A stretch of 64,000 nucleotides of DNA from Nitrospirota bacterium. GTDB lineage: Bacteria > Nitrospirota > Nitrospiria > Nitrospirales > Nitrospiraceae. The position numbers and the translations under genes are program-made. The stretch is taken from positions 62,001 through 126,000 of the forward strand of contig JAUXVD010000003.1 of the NCBI GenBank assembly GCA_030684575.1, given 5' to 3'. Position 1 is the stretch's first letter. Each line of letters begins with the position of its first letter. Positions 37,427-45,532 of this stretch are shown here, piece after piece. The notes beneath the pieces were generated by a model, which made no database searches, was not told the DNA's origin, and was given only the letters and a program-made list of their open reading frames with translations.

Positions 37427-37631
37427 TTGTGCCAATGCTTGACTCGCTCCCATCGGGGGAATATCGTATCGCTGTGGGGGGAGCTTAACGCCCCGAGGGA
37501 ATATGGTTCATCAGGGGATCGAGCGTTGGGATGGTGTGCAAGCCCAGCTTGACTGGGAAGCCTAAAGTCCCGCCGAGATTTCCGCCGTACCTAGCTGTCC
37601 TCGGCAGGTGCGCGCTCCTCCCACCCTAATT

Positions 37632-37752
37632 AGGATGCTGAAAAAGTCCTCCAGCTTCGTTCTCGCATCGTTCAGACCCTCAACGTACCCTCCGGGTACG
37701 CCTCGGATCTTCACTCGCTGCGGCCTTGCTGGAAGGCCTTTTTGAGCATCCT
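37632..37752 (+). repeat. dispersed palindromic repeat, copy 2
   Basis: A 121-base copy with terminal inverted repeats (AGGATGCTGAAAAAG left, CTTTTTGAGCATCCT right) and the inner CGTACCC-TCC-GGGTACG palindrome. It lies in a 612-base gene-free stretch (37427-38038) upstream of the Topo VI genes; apart from it and a promoter near 37973 I see no gene there. Confidence 0.88.
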
Positions 37753-37972
37753 TCTGGCGTGAGTACCCGTTGCGCCGCTCGTTCAGGCCATCGAAACTTC
37801 GGCGTAGCACAATAATTTTCCTGCAGCCTACTAATCTCTCTTGCATCCTGGTCGGTAGTTTTTCCATCTCACCGCCGCGCCATGGTCCGATTAATTCTTT
37901 TGCTGCTCATCCCTCACGCTGACATCAAGAAGCACGCGTGACCATTTCACTGGCTTCGGATGGCCTGAGGGT

Positions 37973-38000
37973 TTGCTGAACCGCTCAATCTGTGTACAAT
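37973..38000 (+). promoter_or_regulatory. promoter of the Topo VI genes
   Basis: TTGCTG (37973-37978), 16-base spacer, TACAAT (37995-38000). It lies about 40 bases before the topoisomerase B-subunit start; AGAGG upstream of 38039 is the ribosome site. Confidence 0.45.
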
Positions 38001-38038
38001 GCCGTTCCGTTTCATTGCGTCAATTTTTGAGAGGATGA

Positions 38039-40093
38039 ATGGCCAAGCACAAGGCTCCCTTATCGGTTCCAACTACTGCATCTTCCTCGAAAGCAGCCAC
38101 TCAACCACCTGCATCCAAGAAACCAGATTCTCGTGTGGCCCCGGCCGTCACGGCGGTTGAGATGGGCGCCCGGCAGCGGGAGATTTCCGTTTCCGAGTTC
38201 TTCACGAAAAACCGTCATCTGCTCGGGTTCGACAATCCGCGCAAAGCGCTGCTGACCTGCGTGAAGGAAGCGGTCGACAACGCGTTGGATGCCTGCGAGG
38301 AAGCGGGAATTCTCCCTGAAGTCACGGTGCAATTGGAAGCCGTGGCCATTGGAACGGCGGCTATCCCGCCCGCGAGCCAGGCCACCCGGTTCAGGATTAC
38401 GGTAACGGACAACGGCCCTGGTATCGTTCGCCAACAGATTCCACGAGTCTTCGCCAAGTTGTTGTATGGCTCAAAATTTCATCGCCTCCGGATGAGCCGC
38501 GGTCAGCAGGGGATCGGTATTTCAGCGGCGGGCATGTACGGACAGCTGACGACGGGTAAGCCGGTGAAGATCATCTCGCGGACCGGTTCAAAAGCGGCGG
38601 CTCATTACTTCGAAGTGCAGATCGATACGAAGAAGAACGAACCGCTGGTTCATGAGAACAAGCAGATCGAGTGGGACCGGCCGCAAGGCACGCAGGTGGC
38701 GATCGAAGTTGAAGGCCGTTATCAGAAGGGCCGCGCGTCGGTGGACGAATATCTTGAACAGACGTCGATTGCCAATCCGCACGTGAGACTGATCTATCGA
38801 ACGCCGGAAGGCGAGACGAAGGACTATCCCCGCGCCTATCACGAGCTGCCGCCCTCGCCGAAGGAGATCAAGCCGCACCCCTACGGCATCGAATTCGGGA
38901 TGCTCCTCAAGATGCTTCAGGAGAGTAAGTGCCCGACGCTTTCGAGCTTTCTGCAGAGCGAGTTTTGCCGGGTGCCGCCTGCGCTCGCCGATGAGATGTG
39001 CAAAGCGGCGAAGGTTTCGCCCAAGGCGAAGCCCAGGGACGTTCGCGGCGCAATCGCTGAAACGCTCTATCACACCATTCAAGCGACGAAGATCATGGCT
39101 CCCCCGACGAATTGTCTGTCGCCTATCGGCGAGAAAGCGATTCTCTCGGGCCTCTACAAACAGATCAAAGGGGAGTTTTACACGGCGGTGAGCCGTCCTC
39201 CCGCCGTCTATCGCGGCAATCCCTTCATCATCGAAGCAGGCTTGGCCTTTGGTAAAACGCCTGAAAGCGCGACGAAACCGGAGAAACAGGCGATGCCGTT
39301 GGCCGAAGGGGAGGAGGAGGAGGGAGATTCGGAACTGGCGCGAGTGATTCGCTACGCGAATCGGGTTCCACTGCTCTATCAACAATCGTCCTGTGCGACC
39401 GTTAAAGCGGTGCTTGCCACGACCTGGCGCAACTATGGGATTTCCCAGTCGCGCGGGGCCATGCCGGCAGGGCCGATGGTGATCTTTGTGCATATGGCTT
39501 CCGTGTGGGTTCCTTTTACGAGCGAGTCCAAGGAAGCGATTGCCGAGTATGACGAGATTCACAAGGAGATCACCTTGGCGCTCCGCGAATGCGGGCGGCG
39601 ACTCGGACTGTTCTTGCGGCGGCGGGAGCGGGCAGCCAGTGAGTTCCGGCGGCGCAATATTTTCGAACTCTATATCGAGGAAGTCGTCGAAGCCTGTAAC
39701 CGGTTGAAGGGTGGGAAACTTCCCACTGCGAAGTTGAAGGCGCAGCTGCAGAAAATTGCCTCCTCGCGGACCGGCGGTATCAAGACGGATGAAACGCTCG
39801 GCAAGACAGGCGCTGGACCGGAAGGTCTGCCGTACTCGATTATTGTCACAGCGGAAGGTATCGAAGGAGAGGTGCCATCTGTGGCAACCAGTGACGAGGC
39901 GGTTGCTGTCACAGAGCCGTTGCCCTCTACTGATTCAAGCCGGACCGGCGCGACGAAGCCGAAGCCTGGCAAGAAAAGAGCGAGGTCGACCGCACAGGCT
40001 CCATCGGCTCCGAAGAAGAGCGTATCCGTAAAGAAGCCAGCCGGCACAAGCCGCGCAGGTCGCACGGTTCACAGATCACGAACGCGCAGATAG
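38039..40093 (+). CDS. top6B: type IIB DNA topoisomerase (Topo VI-like), ATPase subunit B
   Basis: A 684-residue GHKL ATPase. The Bergerat fold is intact: E77 and N81 in VKEAVDNALDA, DNGPG at 124-128, and SRGQQGIG at 153-160. The helix-two-turn-helix region (CLSPIGEKAILSGLYKQ) and the transducer follow, with NYGISQSRG, then IFVHMASVWVPFTSESKEAI matching archaeal B subunits. A 45-residue Ala/Ser/Pro/Lys N-terminal extension and an about 85-residue Lys/Arg/Ser/Pro/Ala-rich C-terminal tail (from about residue 600) are additions with no clear counterpart in the compact archaeal enzyme. Topo VI passes one DNA duplex through another and relaxes supercoils. The A-subunit gene begins 8 bases later. 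Confidence 0.93.
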   Translation: MAKHKAPLSVPTTASSSKAATQPPASKKPDSRVAPAVTAVEMGARQREISVSEFFTKNRHLLGFDNPRKALLTCVKEAVDNALDACEEAGILPEVTVQLEAVAIGTAAIPPASQATRFRITVTDNGPGIVRQQIPRVFAKLLYGSKFHRLRMSRGQQGIGISAAGMYGQLTTGKPVKIISRTGSKAAAHYFEVQIDTKKNEPLVHENKQIEWDRPQGTQVAIEVEGRYQKGRASVDEYLEQTSIANPHVRLIYRTPEGETKDYPRAYHELPPSPKEIKPHPYGIEFGMLLKMLQESKCPTLSSFLQSEFCRVPPALADEMCKAAKVSPKAKPRDVRGAIAETLYHTIQATKIMAPPTNCLSPIGEKAILSGLYKQIKGEFYTAVSRPPAVYRGNPFIIEAGLAFGKTPESATKPEKQAMPLAEGEEEEGDSELARVIRYANRVPLLYQQSSCATVKAVLATTWRNYGISQSRGAMPAGPMVIFVHMASVWVPFTSESKEAIAEYDEIHKEITLALRECGRRLGLFLRRRERAASEFRRRNIFELYIEEVVEACNRLKGGKLPTAKLKAQLQKIASSRTGGIKTDETLGKTGAGPEGLPYSIIVTAEGIEGEVPSVATSDEAVAVTEPLPSTDSSRTGATKPKPGKKRARSTAQAPSAPKKSVSVKKPAGTSRAGRTVHRSRTRR

Positions 40094-40101
40094 GATCACG
40101 C

Positions 40102-41208
40102 ATGGCGAAAACGAAATTGACAAGGAATGGGGCGGTTGAAAAGAAATTGATCGGTCTGGCCGATCTGGTGATCGCCGCCGCCCAGCAGGCCAAAGATCCG
40201 ACGATGGCGATCCCGATTCGGGCCCTCTCGAACGTGACGTTTAACGAGCGCAAGGGCCTGCTCGAGATGGGCAAGAAGAAACAGGCGCGTTCGTTCTTCA
40301 ACGTGGGTATGGCCAAAAAGTTCATGCAGACGATACTTGTGGCGGACGCGCTCTCCGAACTCCAGCGCGCGGAACTGACGACCTCGCTCAGAGAGATCTA
40401 TTACCGGACCAAACATACCATTCAGGATTCGAACGAGAATACGTTCGATACCCAGGACGAATCGGACCCGATCATCGAGGATTTGGAAGTGTCGCTCTCG
40501 GCGCTCCGCGAAGAGTTGCATGTCCGCGCAGAGAATGGCGGAAGTGTCGTCGGCCCGCTTGTGCTTGGGGACGACGGCGATCGCGTCGATTGCGCCAAGC
40601 TGGGGAAAGGCGGCTACTCGGTCCCGTCGATTGTCGAGCCGGAGTATGTGGAGATCCGTCGTTGCACGGCGGATTTCGTGCTGTTGGTTGAAAAGGGTAC
40701 GCAGTGGAACCGCCTTTCTGAAGACAAGTTCTGGCGGCGGTATAACTGCGTGCTGCTGACAGGAAATGGGCAACCTCCACGCGGGGTACGCCGCCTGGCG
40801 CGGCGGCTGCACGAAGAGTATCGGCTCCCGGTGTACGTCTTGGTCGATAACGACCCCTGGGGGTATTATATCTACTCCGTCGTCAAGCAGGGCTCGATCA
40901 ATCTGGCCTTCGAGAGCGAACGCATGGCGATCCCCAAAGCCAAATTCATCGGTCTGTCCAGCGCCGACCCTGAACGGTACGAACTTCCGCGAAACGTCGG
41001 GATCAAGCTGAATGACAAGGATATTGCCCGCGCGAAAGAACTGCTCAACTATCAGTGGTTCCAGAAACCGGCTTGGCAGGAGGAAATCAAGCGGATGCTT
41101 GCCAGCGGACTGAAGTATGAACTGGACGCCCTCGCCAACAAAGACTTCCAGTATCTCACGAAGAAATATCTTCCGCGGAAACTGAAAGAGAAGGATTGGC
41201 TGGACTAG
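40102..41208 (+). CDS. top6A: type IIB DNA topoisomerase (Topo VI-like), cleavage subunit A (Spo11 family)
   Basis: A 368-residue Spo11/Top6A protein. The 5Y-CAP catalytic tyrosine lies in LREIYYRTKHTI (Y101 by alignment with Spo11; Y100 next to it). The Toprim domain has the metal-binding glutamate E197 and D-x-D at D249/D251 in VLVDNDPWGYYIY, with PVYVLVDNDP like the archaeal motif. Length is normal. As in the archaeal enzyme it should make two-base-staggered double-strand breaks with covalent 5' attachment. It is paired with the B subunit, so a functional topoisomerase rather than a lone Spo11 is expected. Its stop codon lies in the loop of a strong hairpin. Confidence 0.93.
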   Translation: MAKTKLTRNGAVEKKLIGLADLVIAAAQQAKDPTMAIPIRALSNVTFNERKGLLEMGKKKQARSFFNVGMAKKFMQTILVADALSELQRAELTTSLREIYYRTKHTIQDSNENTFDTQDESDPIIEDLEVSLSALREELHVRAENGGSVVGPLVLGDDGDRVDCAKLGKGGYSVPSIVEPEYVEIRRCTADFVLLVEKGTQWNRLSEDKFWRRYNCVLLTGNGQPPRGVRRLARRLHEEYRLPVYVLVDNDPWGYYIYSVVKQGSINLAFESERMAIPKAKFIGLSSADPERYELPRNVGIKLNDKDIARAKELLNYQWFQKPAWQEEIKRMLASGLKYELDALANKDFQYLTKKYLPRKLKEKDWLD

Positions 41209-41225
41209 CCCAATCCTTCTCTTTC
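41184..41225. terminator. 16-bp stem hairpin at the end of top6A
   Basis: Perfect inverted repeat: GAAAGAGAAGGATTGG (41184-41199) and CCAATCCTTCTCTTTC (41210-41225), 10-base loop holding the top6A stop codon. It lies between two convergent genes and could serve both strands. No long T-run follows on the plus strand. Confidence 0.6.
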
Positions 41226-41246
41226 AACGTGTCTCGGAAACAGGAT

Positions 41247-41471
41247 TTAGGCGTCGGGCAGCATCATGTAGAGCCCGATCATGATGATCGGCGCTGCGAC
41301 ATACATCGCTTTTTTGCCGAAGCTGTCGTAGACGCCATAGATCAAGATTACGCCCATGAGCGAGAAGTAGAGTTGTCCGATTCCTCGATACCCCGCACTG
41401 TGTTCCACCGCCAGCGCGAGTGTGGGCGATCCCAGGATCAGTACGGCTAAAAAGGTTATCAGTCGGTTCAT
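41247..41471 (-). CDS. small exported or membrane protein, two spans
   Basis: A 74-residue protein: a signal-like N-terminus (MNRLITFLAVLILGSPTLALA), a short loop, then IGQLYFSLMGVILIYGVYDSFG and AMYVAAPIIMIGLYMMLPDA as hydrophobic segments. It converges with top6A, and the next plus-strand gene begins about 300 bases away. It is too small for a family call. Nothing in it suggests a link to the topoisomerase. Confidence 0.55.
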   Translation of the reverse strand: MNRLITFLAVLILGSPTLALAVEHSAGYRGIGQLYFSLMGVILIYGVYDSFGKKAMYVAAPIIMIGLYMMLPDA

Positions 41472-41768
41472 GTGAATCTCCTTCTCGATGAGGTTAAGGC
41501 CCGTGGGGTCATGTCGATAGCGGCGAATGCTGCACAGACTACAACGCCTTCATGGCGATGGGCACCAGAAGGGCGTAACGTTTTTCCAGGACAGTTTGAT
41601 AGGGCCAGGCAAAATTGGGCTAACAAGGGGTCACGATATACCTCTACGATACATAGACAGCGACACCATGCTGCGCCTTCCACTGAGGGAAGTCAAACGA
41701 CCGCCTCTCCCTTGCTTGCTCCCCCGTTCGACCCGGTGTTAAGATCCCGCAGTTGATGGAGGAAATCG

Positions 41769-42032
41769 ATGCCGAACATTGTGCTGTTAGTCTCGCCGAG
41801 CTGTGGGGCTTGCCCCTCGGCAAAGAGTCTCTGGAAGCAACTTCGAGTCAAGTATAGCTTCGGCTATCGAGAGGTGGATATCACCACCGAGGATGGACGG
41901 AGCCTGGCCGATCGGCATTCGGTGAGGGCGGTGCCAGCTACGATTATCGATGGGCGATTGACCTTTGTCGGGGTGCCCAGTCGCGAGAGTGCCGAGAAGG
42001 CCTTGCTGCTCAAAATGAAACCGCGCGACTAA
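41769..42032 (+). CDS. thioredoxin-fold protein (glutaredoxin-like)
   Basis: An 87-residue thioredoxin-fold protein. The redox motif is CGAC in SPSCGACPSAKSLW (residues 12-15); the cis-proline loop is VRAVPATIIDGRLTFVG. The CGxC arrangement is like small archaeal/bacterial glutaredoxin-like disulfide proteins rather than classical GSH-binding glutaredoxins. GGAGGAAATCG precedes the ATG. The next gene, a zinc-ribbon microprotein, starts 15 bases later. Confidence 0.8.
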   Translation: MPNIVLLVSPSCGACPSAKSLWKQLRVKYSFGYREVDITTEDGRSLADRHSVRAVPATIIDGRLTFVGVPSRESAEKALLLKMKPRD

Positions 42033-42047
42033 GAGAAGGACCATCCC

Positions 42048-42212
42048 ATGGTTGATGACGACGACGACGATTTCGAGTTGCCTGTGCTCCCTGTCCTGGA
42101 TAAGGGGCCTCCGCCTGAATGCCCGATGTGCGGCGAATCGATGGGATTCATCGATGGCGGCTGGTGCTGCGTGGATTGTAACGGCGAGTTGTTGGGGCCT
42201 GAAACGGGCTAG
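42048..42212 (+). CDS. 54-residue zinc-ribbon-like microprotein, acidic N-terminus
   Basis: Read directly: ATG at 42048, TAG at 42210-42212. It begins MVDDDDDDFELPVLPVLDKG, then has CPMC (about residues 25-28) and CCVDC (40-44), spaced like a zinc ribbon. AAGGA is upstream of the ATG. It is 15 bases after the thioredoxin-fold gene, so the two are likely co-translated; a redox-zinc pairing is only a guess. Confidence 0.6.
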   Translation: MVDDDDDDFELPVLPVLDKGPPPECPMCGESMGFIDGGWCCVDCNGELLGPETG

Positions 42213-42222
42213 CCTGTGAGTC

Positions 42223-42310
42223 GTGATCTGTGATGAGTGATGCGGCCTGGCTACAATAAGAACATCATGGCGCTCTGTCCTGTGCTTGCTAGTCACCCAT
42301 CACCGATCAC
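42223..42310. repeat. imperfect inverted repeat upstream of addB
   Basis: GTGATCTGTGATGAGTGAT (42223-42241) and GTCACCCATCACCGATCAC (42292-42310) are near-complements (four mismatches over 19 bases) with about 50 bases between. It ends 16 bases before the addB ATG. It could be a hairpin in the addB leader or part of a GTGATGG-type genome repeat; I cannot tell. Confidence 0.4.
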
Positions 42311-42325
42311 TCGACACGGTTCCTG

Positions 42326-45300
42326 ATGCTTCGCATCGTCACCGGACCTTTCCATCCAGCGCTTGATCGTGCCTTCGTCGAGGACATTCGCTCCTGTAAG
42401 GCCGATCATCCGTTTGCTCCGCTCGCCGTCATTGTTCCTTCGGCCGCTCTCGTCGAACAGCTGAAACAGTCCCTCACGCATCACGAGCCGCGAGCCTTCC
42501 TCAATATCCATTTTCTGACGTTCCACCAGCTCGCCCTCCGACTGCGTGACGATTGCGGGGGGGAGGCCGGGGCCGGTCCCGCTCCACCCCTACAACTGGT
42601 CGATGATTTCTTCTTTGAACAATTGGTGCGACAGGTGGTTCGGCGTCAGCTTCCCGGGCTCGAGCCGCTCACGCGATTGCCTGCGTCACCAGGAACGTGG
42701 AAGGGCCTCTGGGCGACAGTCCGCGACTTGAAAGATGCGGTGGTCGATCCGGCGACGGCCTTGAAGGCGCTCTCGGAAGGGGTGTTCGAGGAAGACGATC
42801 GAACCTGGCTCCGTGCCCTGTTCACCCTGCATGCCGCAACAATGGAGGCCAGCCGATCGCTCGGGATTGGTTCCCCCGATGACTTGGCTGCCACACTCGG
42901 GCTGGATCTCTCCGGCACTTCGTTTATTCGCGGGATGCACCGCCTGTTCTACTATGGTTTCTACGACCTCTCGCAGGTCCAACTCTCATTTTTTCAATCG
43001 GTGATCCGCGCCGCCCCGACGACGTTATACTTCCCGCTGCAGAACTCCCCGGCATTTTTCTTTGCGCGCCAATTTTTCGAGCGACATCTCCTTCCGTTGG
43101 CAGATAGCCATGAGGATCGGAGCGGGAAAGGGGACCCCACCATCACATCGGAACGGGTCGAGCTTTCCGTCACCCATGTGATCGGGGTCGAGGAGGAGTT
43201 AGCGACGGTCTGCCGTGAGATCCTGACGTTGGTCGAGGTGAACGGCTATCGTTTCGACGAGATCGGTGTGGTGGCCCGCACGTTGGAGCCTTACCAGGCC
43301 AGACTGGAATCGGTATTCGTTCATCATCTGGTGCCGTTCACGACGACGGCGGGGAAGCCGCTGTCGCGTGAACCATTGATCAAAGTCCTCTTGCGCCTGG
43401 CCTCGCTCCCGCTGAATGACTTCGACCGTTCCGCCATGCTGGACGTGGTCACGTCGCCCTTCTACCGCATACCGGGGAACGATTCCTCGACCGCCGGTTT
43501 TCGGCCCGATATCTGGCGTTCCCTCGTCTACACCTTGGGGATTACGAAAGGGGAGGAAGAGTGGAGGCGGTTGGCAGAGTCGGCCAGTTCGTCGATCCTC
43601 CGCGATGCCGCGGCAGCGCGTGACGAAGACGACGACCAGATAAGGGGCGAGACTGGCCAGGCTCTTCAGCTCACATCTTTGTGGGAGCTCGTATCGCGAT
43701 TGATTCAGGATTGCCGGGCGCTTCCGGCGGAAGGATCGATCGGCACATTGACCGAAGCCTTCGTCATGCTGGTTCAATCTCATGTGTCTGTGCCTGGCTT
43801 GTCCGATCTGTCGTCGCATGAGTCACCTGAACCGTCCGATCTTACCAAGGTTGGCTCGCTGATACGGTCCGCGCTGGACCGGCTGCGTGAATTAGATCCG
43901 CTAGGAGGGGACCTCTCTTGGAGGGAGTGGGTTGAATTATTCCAACGGGTAGTAGACGAAACCCGCATACCGATCGACGAGGAGCGGCACCAGGGCGTTC
44001 AGGTGCTGGATGCCATGACTGCCCGTGGCAGGAACGTCCGAGCGCTCTTTGTGCTTGGCATGAATGAAAAACTCTTTCCGCGATATGTTCGTGAGGACCC
44101 CTTTCTGCGCGACCGCCAACGCGTCGTGTTGGAATCGACGTTGGGCTATAAGATCGATGAGAAGTTAGCCGGGCATGAGGAAGAAGTCCTGTTATTTGAG
44201 CTCCTCAGCCGTTCGGCCACCAATCGACTGTATCTGTCGTACCAGCGAGCCGATGAAGCCGGGCGAGTCATGGCGCCGTCCGGCTTCATTGCTATGGCGA
44301 TGCGCGATCCACGATTTGTCGGAAAGCCGGAAGAATCGGTCCCTCGACGGCTGACTCAGCGGATCAGTGCACAGCCCTCGATCCAAGACCTCTTACCGGC
44401 CGAAGAATTGTCCTTGGGTTGCCTCTTGCAGGGCCACGATGCAGGACCAGTACTTGAGGTCATGGGGCGGGACCTGCGTCTCTTCGAGCAAGGCCTCGCA
44501 ACCTTGAAGATCATTGAGAGGGAATCCCCGGAGCTCGGTCCGTTCGACGGGATTATCGGCGTTCAGGCCGCAACGTCACCGGCTGCTGCGAGACGGAGTT
44601 TTTCGCCGACAGCGTTAGAGCGTTATGCGACCTGCCCCTTCCAATATTTCGCGGATAAAGTTCTCAAGTTGGAGCCTGTGCGGCGGCTTCAGCAGGACCA
44701 TCTGCCTCCCTTAACGATCGGGAGCCTGGTTCATGAATCTCTTCGGCTGAGCTATGAGAGACTGGTGTTGCTCGAGTGGCCTGATGGACCGCTGACCGAG
44801 GCCAGACTGCAATCCACAGTGCAGGAAGCCGTCCTCGCTCGCTTTGCCGCCCATGCGGCAAGTCAGGGGACGAGGCATGCGTTACTCTGGACCATGGCCT
44901 GTGAGCAGGTGACAGCGTTGGTGTTGGCCGCTGTGGCCTCCGACCAGGCAGAATATCTGGCAACCGGGTTCCGCCCCGTTGCGTTTGAAGCGGTAGCTCA
45001 AGGAATCGTCCAGCTGGAATCCGATGGGCCAACGGTTTCGCTGAAGATTCACGGGACCTTGGACCGTGTCGATTATCGATCTGATCCGCCTGCGCTTCGT
45101 ATCGTGGATTATAAGTTTAAGCAGGGAAATGAAATCAGCCCTGTGGATCGAAACCTCGCCCTGTCGGCGGTGCGCGGATTCCGTCTGCAACCGCCGCTGT
45201 ATGCTCGCATGACACTGCCGTCGCTACCAGCCGCAACCGAGGTGCAATTGCTCTTCCTGGCTCCGCAATGGAAGCAGCAGATTTCTCGCTCGACGTTTGA

Positions 45301-45532
45301 GGCCGGACTCTGGACAGGCCACACCGGTGCGCTGATCGGGCAGACCCTCTCTGCCCTGATCCAGGGTATCGCGAACAGAGAATTCTTTATTCTCCCCGAT
45401 GGGTATTGCGACTACTGCGAGTTCTCCGGTGCCTGTCGTCGCCATGATGCCATGGCCTGGTGGCGCTCCTATCGTTCCCCCCAGGCCCGAGTCTTACGCA
45501 AGTTGAGAAAGCAAAAAGTACAGGATGAGTGA
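42326..45532 (+). CDS. addB: AddB-like helicase-nuclease subunit with C-terminal Fe-S nuclease domain
   Basis: A 1068-residue subunit of a RecBCD-like double-strand-break repair complex. The N-terminus (MLRIVTGPFHPALDRAFVED) replaces the usual Walker A GxxGxGKT, so the first ATPase site is likely dead, as in many AddB proteins. The C-terminal PD-(D/E)XK nuclease has RIVDYKFK (D and K), and a 4Fe-4S staple: a cysteine in RYATCPFQYF and three in CDYCEFSGAC (C-x2-C-x5-C). In AddAB the B subunit recognises Chi and cuts one strand. It overlaps addA by 8 bases. Confidence 0.88.
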   Translation: MLRIVTGPFHPALDRAFVEDIRSCKADHPFAPLAVIVPSAALVEQLKQSLTHHEPRAFLNIHFLTFHQLALRLRDDCGGEAGAGPAPPLQLVDDFFFEQLVRQVVRRQLPGLEPLTRLPASPGTWKGLWATVRDLKDAVVDPATALKALSEGVFEEDDRTWLRALFTLHAATMEASRSLGIGSPDDLAATLGLDLSGTSFIRGMHRLFYYGFYDLSQVQLSFFQSVIRAAPTTLYFPLQNSPAFFFARQFFERHLLPLADSHEDRSGKGDPTITSERVELSVTHVIGVEEELATVCREILTLVEVNGYRFDEIGVVARTLEPYQARLESVFVHHLVPFTTTAGKPLSREPLIKVLLRLASLPLNDFDRSAMLDVVTSPFYRIPGNDSSTAGFRPDIWRSLVYTLGITKGEEEWRRLAESASSSILRDAAAARDEDDDQIRGETGQALQLTSLWELVSRLIQDCRALPAEGSIGTLTEAFVMLVQSHVSVPGLSDLSSHESPEPSDLTKVGSLIRSALDRLRELDPLGGDLSWREWVELFQRVVDETRIPIDEERHQGVQVLDAMTARGRNVRALFVLGMNEKLFPRYVREDPFLRDRQRVVLESTLGYKIDEKLAGHEEEVLLFELLSRSATNRLYLSYQRADEAGRVMAPSGFIAMAMRDPRFVGKPEESVPRRLTQRISAQPSIQDLLPAEELSLGCLLQGHDAGPVLEVMGRDLRLFEQGLATLKIIERESPELGPFDGIIGVQAATSPAAARRSFSPTALERYATCPFQYFADKVLKLEPVRRLQQDHLPPLTIGSLVHESLRLSYERLVLLEWPDGPLTEARLQSTVQEAVLARFAAHAASQGTRHALLWTMACEQVTALVLAAVASDQAEYLATGFRPVAFEAVAQGIVQLESDGPTVSLKIHGTLDRVDYRSDPPALRIVDYKFKQGNEISPVDRNLALSAVRGFRLQPPLYARMTLPSLPAATEVQLLFLAPQWKQQISRSTFEAGLWTGHTGALIGQTLSALIQGIANREFFILPDGYCDYCEFSGACRRHDAMAWWRSYRSPQARVLRKLRKQKVQDE

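Noticed and set aside
37562-37867. 101-codon minus-strand frame in the gap upstream of the Topo VI genes
   Set aside because: It lies mostly within the palindromic repeat and its composition is not protein-like.
38588-39562. 324-codon minus-strand frame opposite the Topo VI B gene
   Set aside because: Arg-rich composition and full overlap with a strongly conserved gene on the other strand.
41472-41756. 94-codon plus-strand frame before the thioredoxin-fold gene
   Set aside because: No ribosome site, low-complexity product, and a second overlapping frame in the same stretch; probably non-coding.
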